A stretch of DNA of 64,000 nt from Aliiruegeria lutimaris (GTDB lineage: Bacteria; Pseudomonadota; Alphaproteobacteria; Rhodobacterales; Rhodobacteraceae): positions 1-64,000 of the forward strand of contig NZ_FNEK01000018.1 of the NCBI RefSeq assembly GCF_900099935.1. The letters are read 5' to 3'. The translations under genes were made by a program, and so were the position numbers. Every line of letters starts with the position of its first letter. Positions within the stretch are counted from its first letter, which is position 1. Under the pieces are notes generated by a model. The model had not been told where the DNA came from. It saw only the letters and a list, made by a program, of their open reading frames with translations, and made no database searches. Shown here in pieces: positions 62,458 to 64,000 of the stretch.

Positions 62458-64000
62458 ATGTATCGCTACGACGAATTCGACACCGCCTTCCTTGCCAAGC
62501 GCAATGCTCAGTTCCGTGCCCAAGTGGAGCGCCGCATCGACGGCTCGCTGACCGAGGACGAGTTCAAGCCGTTGCGCCTGATGAACGGGCTCTACCTGCA
62601 ACTGCATGCCTACATGCTGCGGGTCGCCATCCCCTATGGCTCGCTCGACGCACAGAAGTTGCGCAAGCTGGCGGAGCTCGCGGAGCGGTGGGACAAAGGC
62701 TACGGCCATTTCACCACGCGACAGAATATCCAGTATAACTGGCCCAAGTTGCGCGACGTGCCGGACATGCTGGACGCGCTGGCCGAGGTCGGCATGCACG
62801 CGATCCAGACCTCCGGCAACACGATCCGCAACGTGACCGCGGACCATTTCGCCGGCGCTTCCGCCGACGAGATCGCCGACCCGCGCCCCTATGCCGAATT
62901 GATCCGCCAGTGGTCCACCGACCACCCGGAGTTCCAGTTCCTGCCTCGCAAGTTCAAGATCGCCATCACCGGCTCGCCCAATGACCGCGCCGTGACCCGC
63001 GCCCATGATATCGGCCTGCGGATGCTGGAGCGCGAAGGCCAGACAGGCTTCGAGGTGATCGTGGGCGGCGGGCTTGGCCGCACGCCGATGGTGGGCAAGG
63101 TGATCCGCGATTTCGTGCCGGAAAACGAGCTGCTGCCCTACCTGGAAGCCGTCGTGCATGTCTACAACCAGCACGGCCGCCGCGATAACAAGTACAAGGC
63201 CCGCATCAAGATCACCGTGCACGAGAACGGGCTCGACACGATCCGCGAGCAGGTTGAAGCCGCCTTCGAGCGCACCCGCGCCGAATTCGAGGGCGTGGAC
63301 GAACGCGTCATCGCCCGCATCCGCGCCCGTTTCCGCGCACCAGACCTCGTGGGCGGCGAAACGCAGGCTTACCAAGATGCGCGCCTGGACCCTGTCTTCC
63401 GTTCCTGGGCGGACACCAACCTCGCCGAGCACAAGGACCCGGACCACGCCATCGTGACCATTTCGCTCAAGGCGCATGGGGCAACACCGGGGGATGCCAC
63501 CGCCGGCCAGATGCGGGTAATGGCGGAGCTTGCCGAACAATATGGGTATGACGAGCTGCGCATCAGCCACCAGCAGAACGTGATCCTGCCCCATGTCCGC
63601 AAATCGGACCTGCCGGCGGTATTCGAGGAGCTGAAGGCGGCAGGGCTGGCCACGGCCAATATCGGGCTCGCCTCGGACATCATCGCCTGCCCCGGCATGG
63701 ATTACTGCGCGCTGGCCACCGCGCGCTCGATCCCTGTCGCCCAGCAGCTCGCACAGCGGGTCGAGGACCTGCGCATCGAGCACGAGGTCGGCCCGCTGCA
63801 GATCAAGATCTCCGGCTGCATCAATGCCTGTGGGCATCACCATGTCGGCCATATCGGCATTCTCGGCCTCGACCGGGGCGGCGTGGAGACCTACCAGATC
63901 ACGCTTGGCGGCGACGCCACCGAGACTGCCGAGATCGGCCAGCGCACCGGCCCGGGCTTCTCCTACGAGGAGATCGTGCCGGCCATCGAGCGGCTGATGC
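62458..64000 (+). CDS. cysI: Sulfite/nitrite reductase haemoprotein, 5' part (runs off window)
   Basis: 514 codons are visible from the ATG at 62458. N-terminal ferredoxin-like half (LMNGLYLQLHAYMLRVAIPY), the sirohaem-binding HFTTRQNIQYNWPKLRDVPD and RPYAELIRQWSTDHPEFQFL. The 4Fe-4S/sirohaem cysteines appear as CPGMDYC and CINACGHHH. It catalyses six-electron reduction of sulfite to sulfide in assimilation (nitrite is possible by family). Third gene of cysG-DUF2849-cysI. Only the last part of the protein is missing. Confidence 0.93.
   Translation, partial: MYRYDEFDTAFLAKRNAQFRAQVERRIDGSLTEDEFKPLRLMNGLYLQLHAYMLRVAIPYGSLDAQKLRKLAELAERWDKGYGHFTTRQNIQYNWPKLRDVPDMLDALAEVGMHAIQTSGNTIRNVTADHFAGASADEIADPRPYAELIRQWSTDHPEFQFLPRKFKIAITGSPNDRAVTRAHDIGLRMLEREGQTGFEVIVGGGLGRTPMVGKVIRDFVPENELLPYLEAVVHVYNQHGRRDNKYKARIKITVHENGLDTIREQVEAAFERTRAEFEGVDERVIARIRARFRAPDLVGGETQAYQDARLDPVFRSWADTNLAEHKDPDHAIVTISLKAHGATPGDATAGQMRVMAELAEQYGYDELRISHQQNVILPHVRKSDLPAVFEELKAAGLATANIGLASDIIACPGMDYCALATARSIPVAQQLAQRVEDLRIEHEVGPLQIKISGCINACGHHHVGHIGILGLDRGGVETYQITLGGDATETAEIGQRTGPGFSYEEIVPAIERLM

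Overview
The window looks like chromosome from a marine-type Rhodobacteraceae (alphaproteobacterium). The evidence is high GC in coding DNA, the rhaRSTPQUK rhamnose gene order known from alphaproteobacteria, fused-permease FbpB, TRAP dicarboxylate genes, and a cysG-DUF2849-cysI siroheme/sulfite block. This assignment rests on gene content and protein resemblance only; no 16S gene is present.

Layout. (1) 1-2363: an IS630-type transposase remnant, a secreted Asn/Gly/Pro-rich protein and an outer-membrane-barrel-like protein. (2) 2364-13116: an integrative element of about 10.7 kb inserted in tRNA-Val(CAC). A 66-bp direct repeat of the tRNA 3' part marks both ends and the tyrosine integrase sits beside the intact tRNA. 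Its cargo is mostly small, poorly described proteins in two minus-strand operons that share a paralogous family. It also carries a DUF1611 protein translationally coupled to an ornithine/alanine-racemase-like enzyme, a seven-repeat cysteine protein and a Crp/Fnr regulator. (3) 13276-20985: core genes lon, tgt, a GGDEF-EAL protein, sufT, an IscA/SufA-type protein and tpiA. (4) 20986-24256: a decayed cytochrome c with a visible nonsense codon, a cluster of palindromes, and the iron permease fbpB.

(5) 24782-35358: a quinoprotein (PQQ) alcohol dehydrogenase locus with the Asp-X-Asp signature of lanthanide-dependent enzymes, a di-haem cytochrome c, and homologues of the four-part PedA1-A2-B-C transporter tied to lanthanide supply in Pseudomonas putida. 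A second ABC importer (NitT/TauT type) is in the same operon as pedA1-pedA2. An ankyrin protein, a cupredoxin-like protein and a secreted HExxH protein follow. Two tandem 20-bp repeats lie in the divergent promoter region. (6) 35893-36156: a dead integrase fragment. (7) 36191-47759: L-rhamnose catabolism with its DeoR regulator, ABC importer, mutarotase, kinase, isomerase and two different rhamnulose-1-phosphate aldolases. (8) 47980-49565: a frameshifted IS1182-type element, then an SDR gene. (9) 51026-58655: fbpA, then the TRAP transporter dctPQM with dctB/dctD. This DctD lacks the GAFTGA loop. (10) 58759-64000: a cytochrome P450, an Lrp-type regulator, cysG, DUF2849 and a sulfite reductase gene cut by the window end.

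The most notable system is the predicted lanthanide-linked alcohol oxidation locus, followed by the tRNA-Val island with its undescribed small-protein operons.
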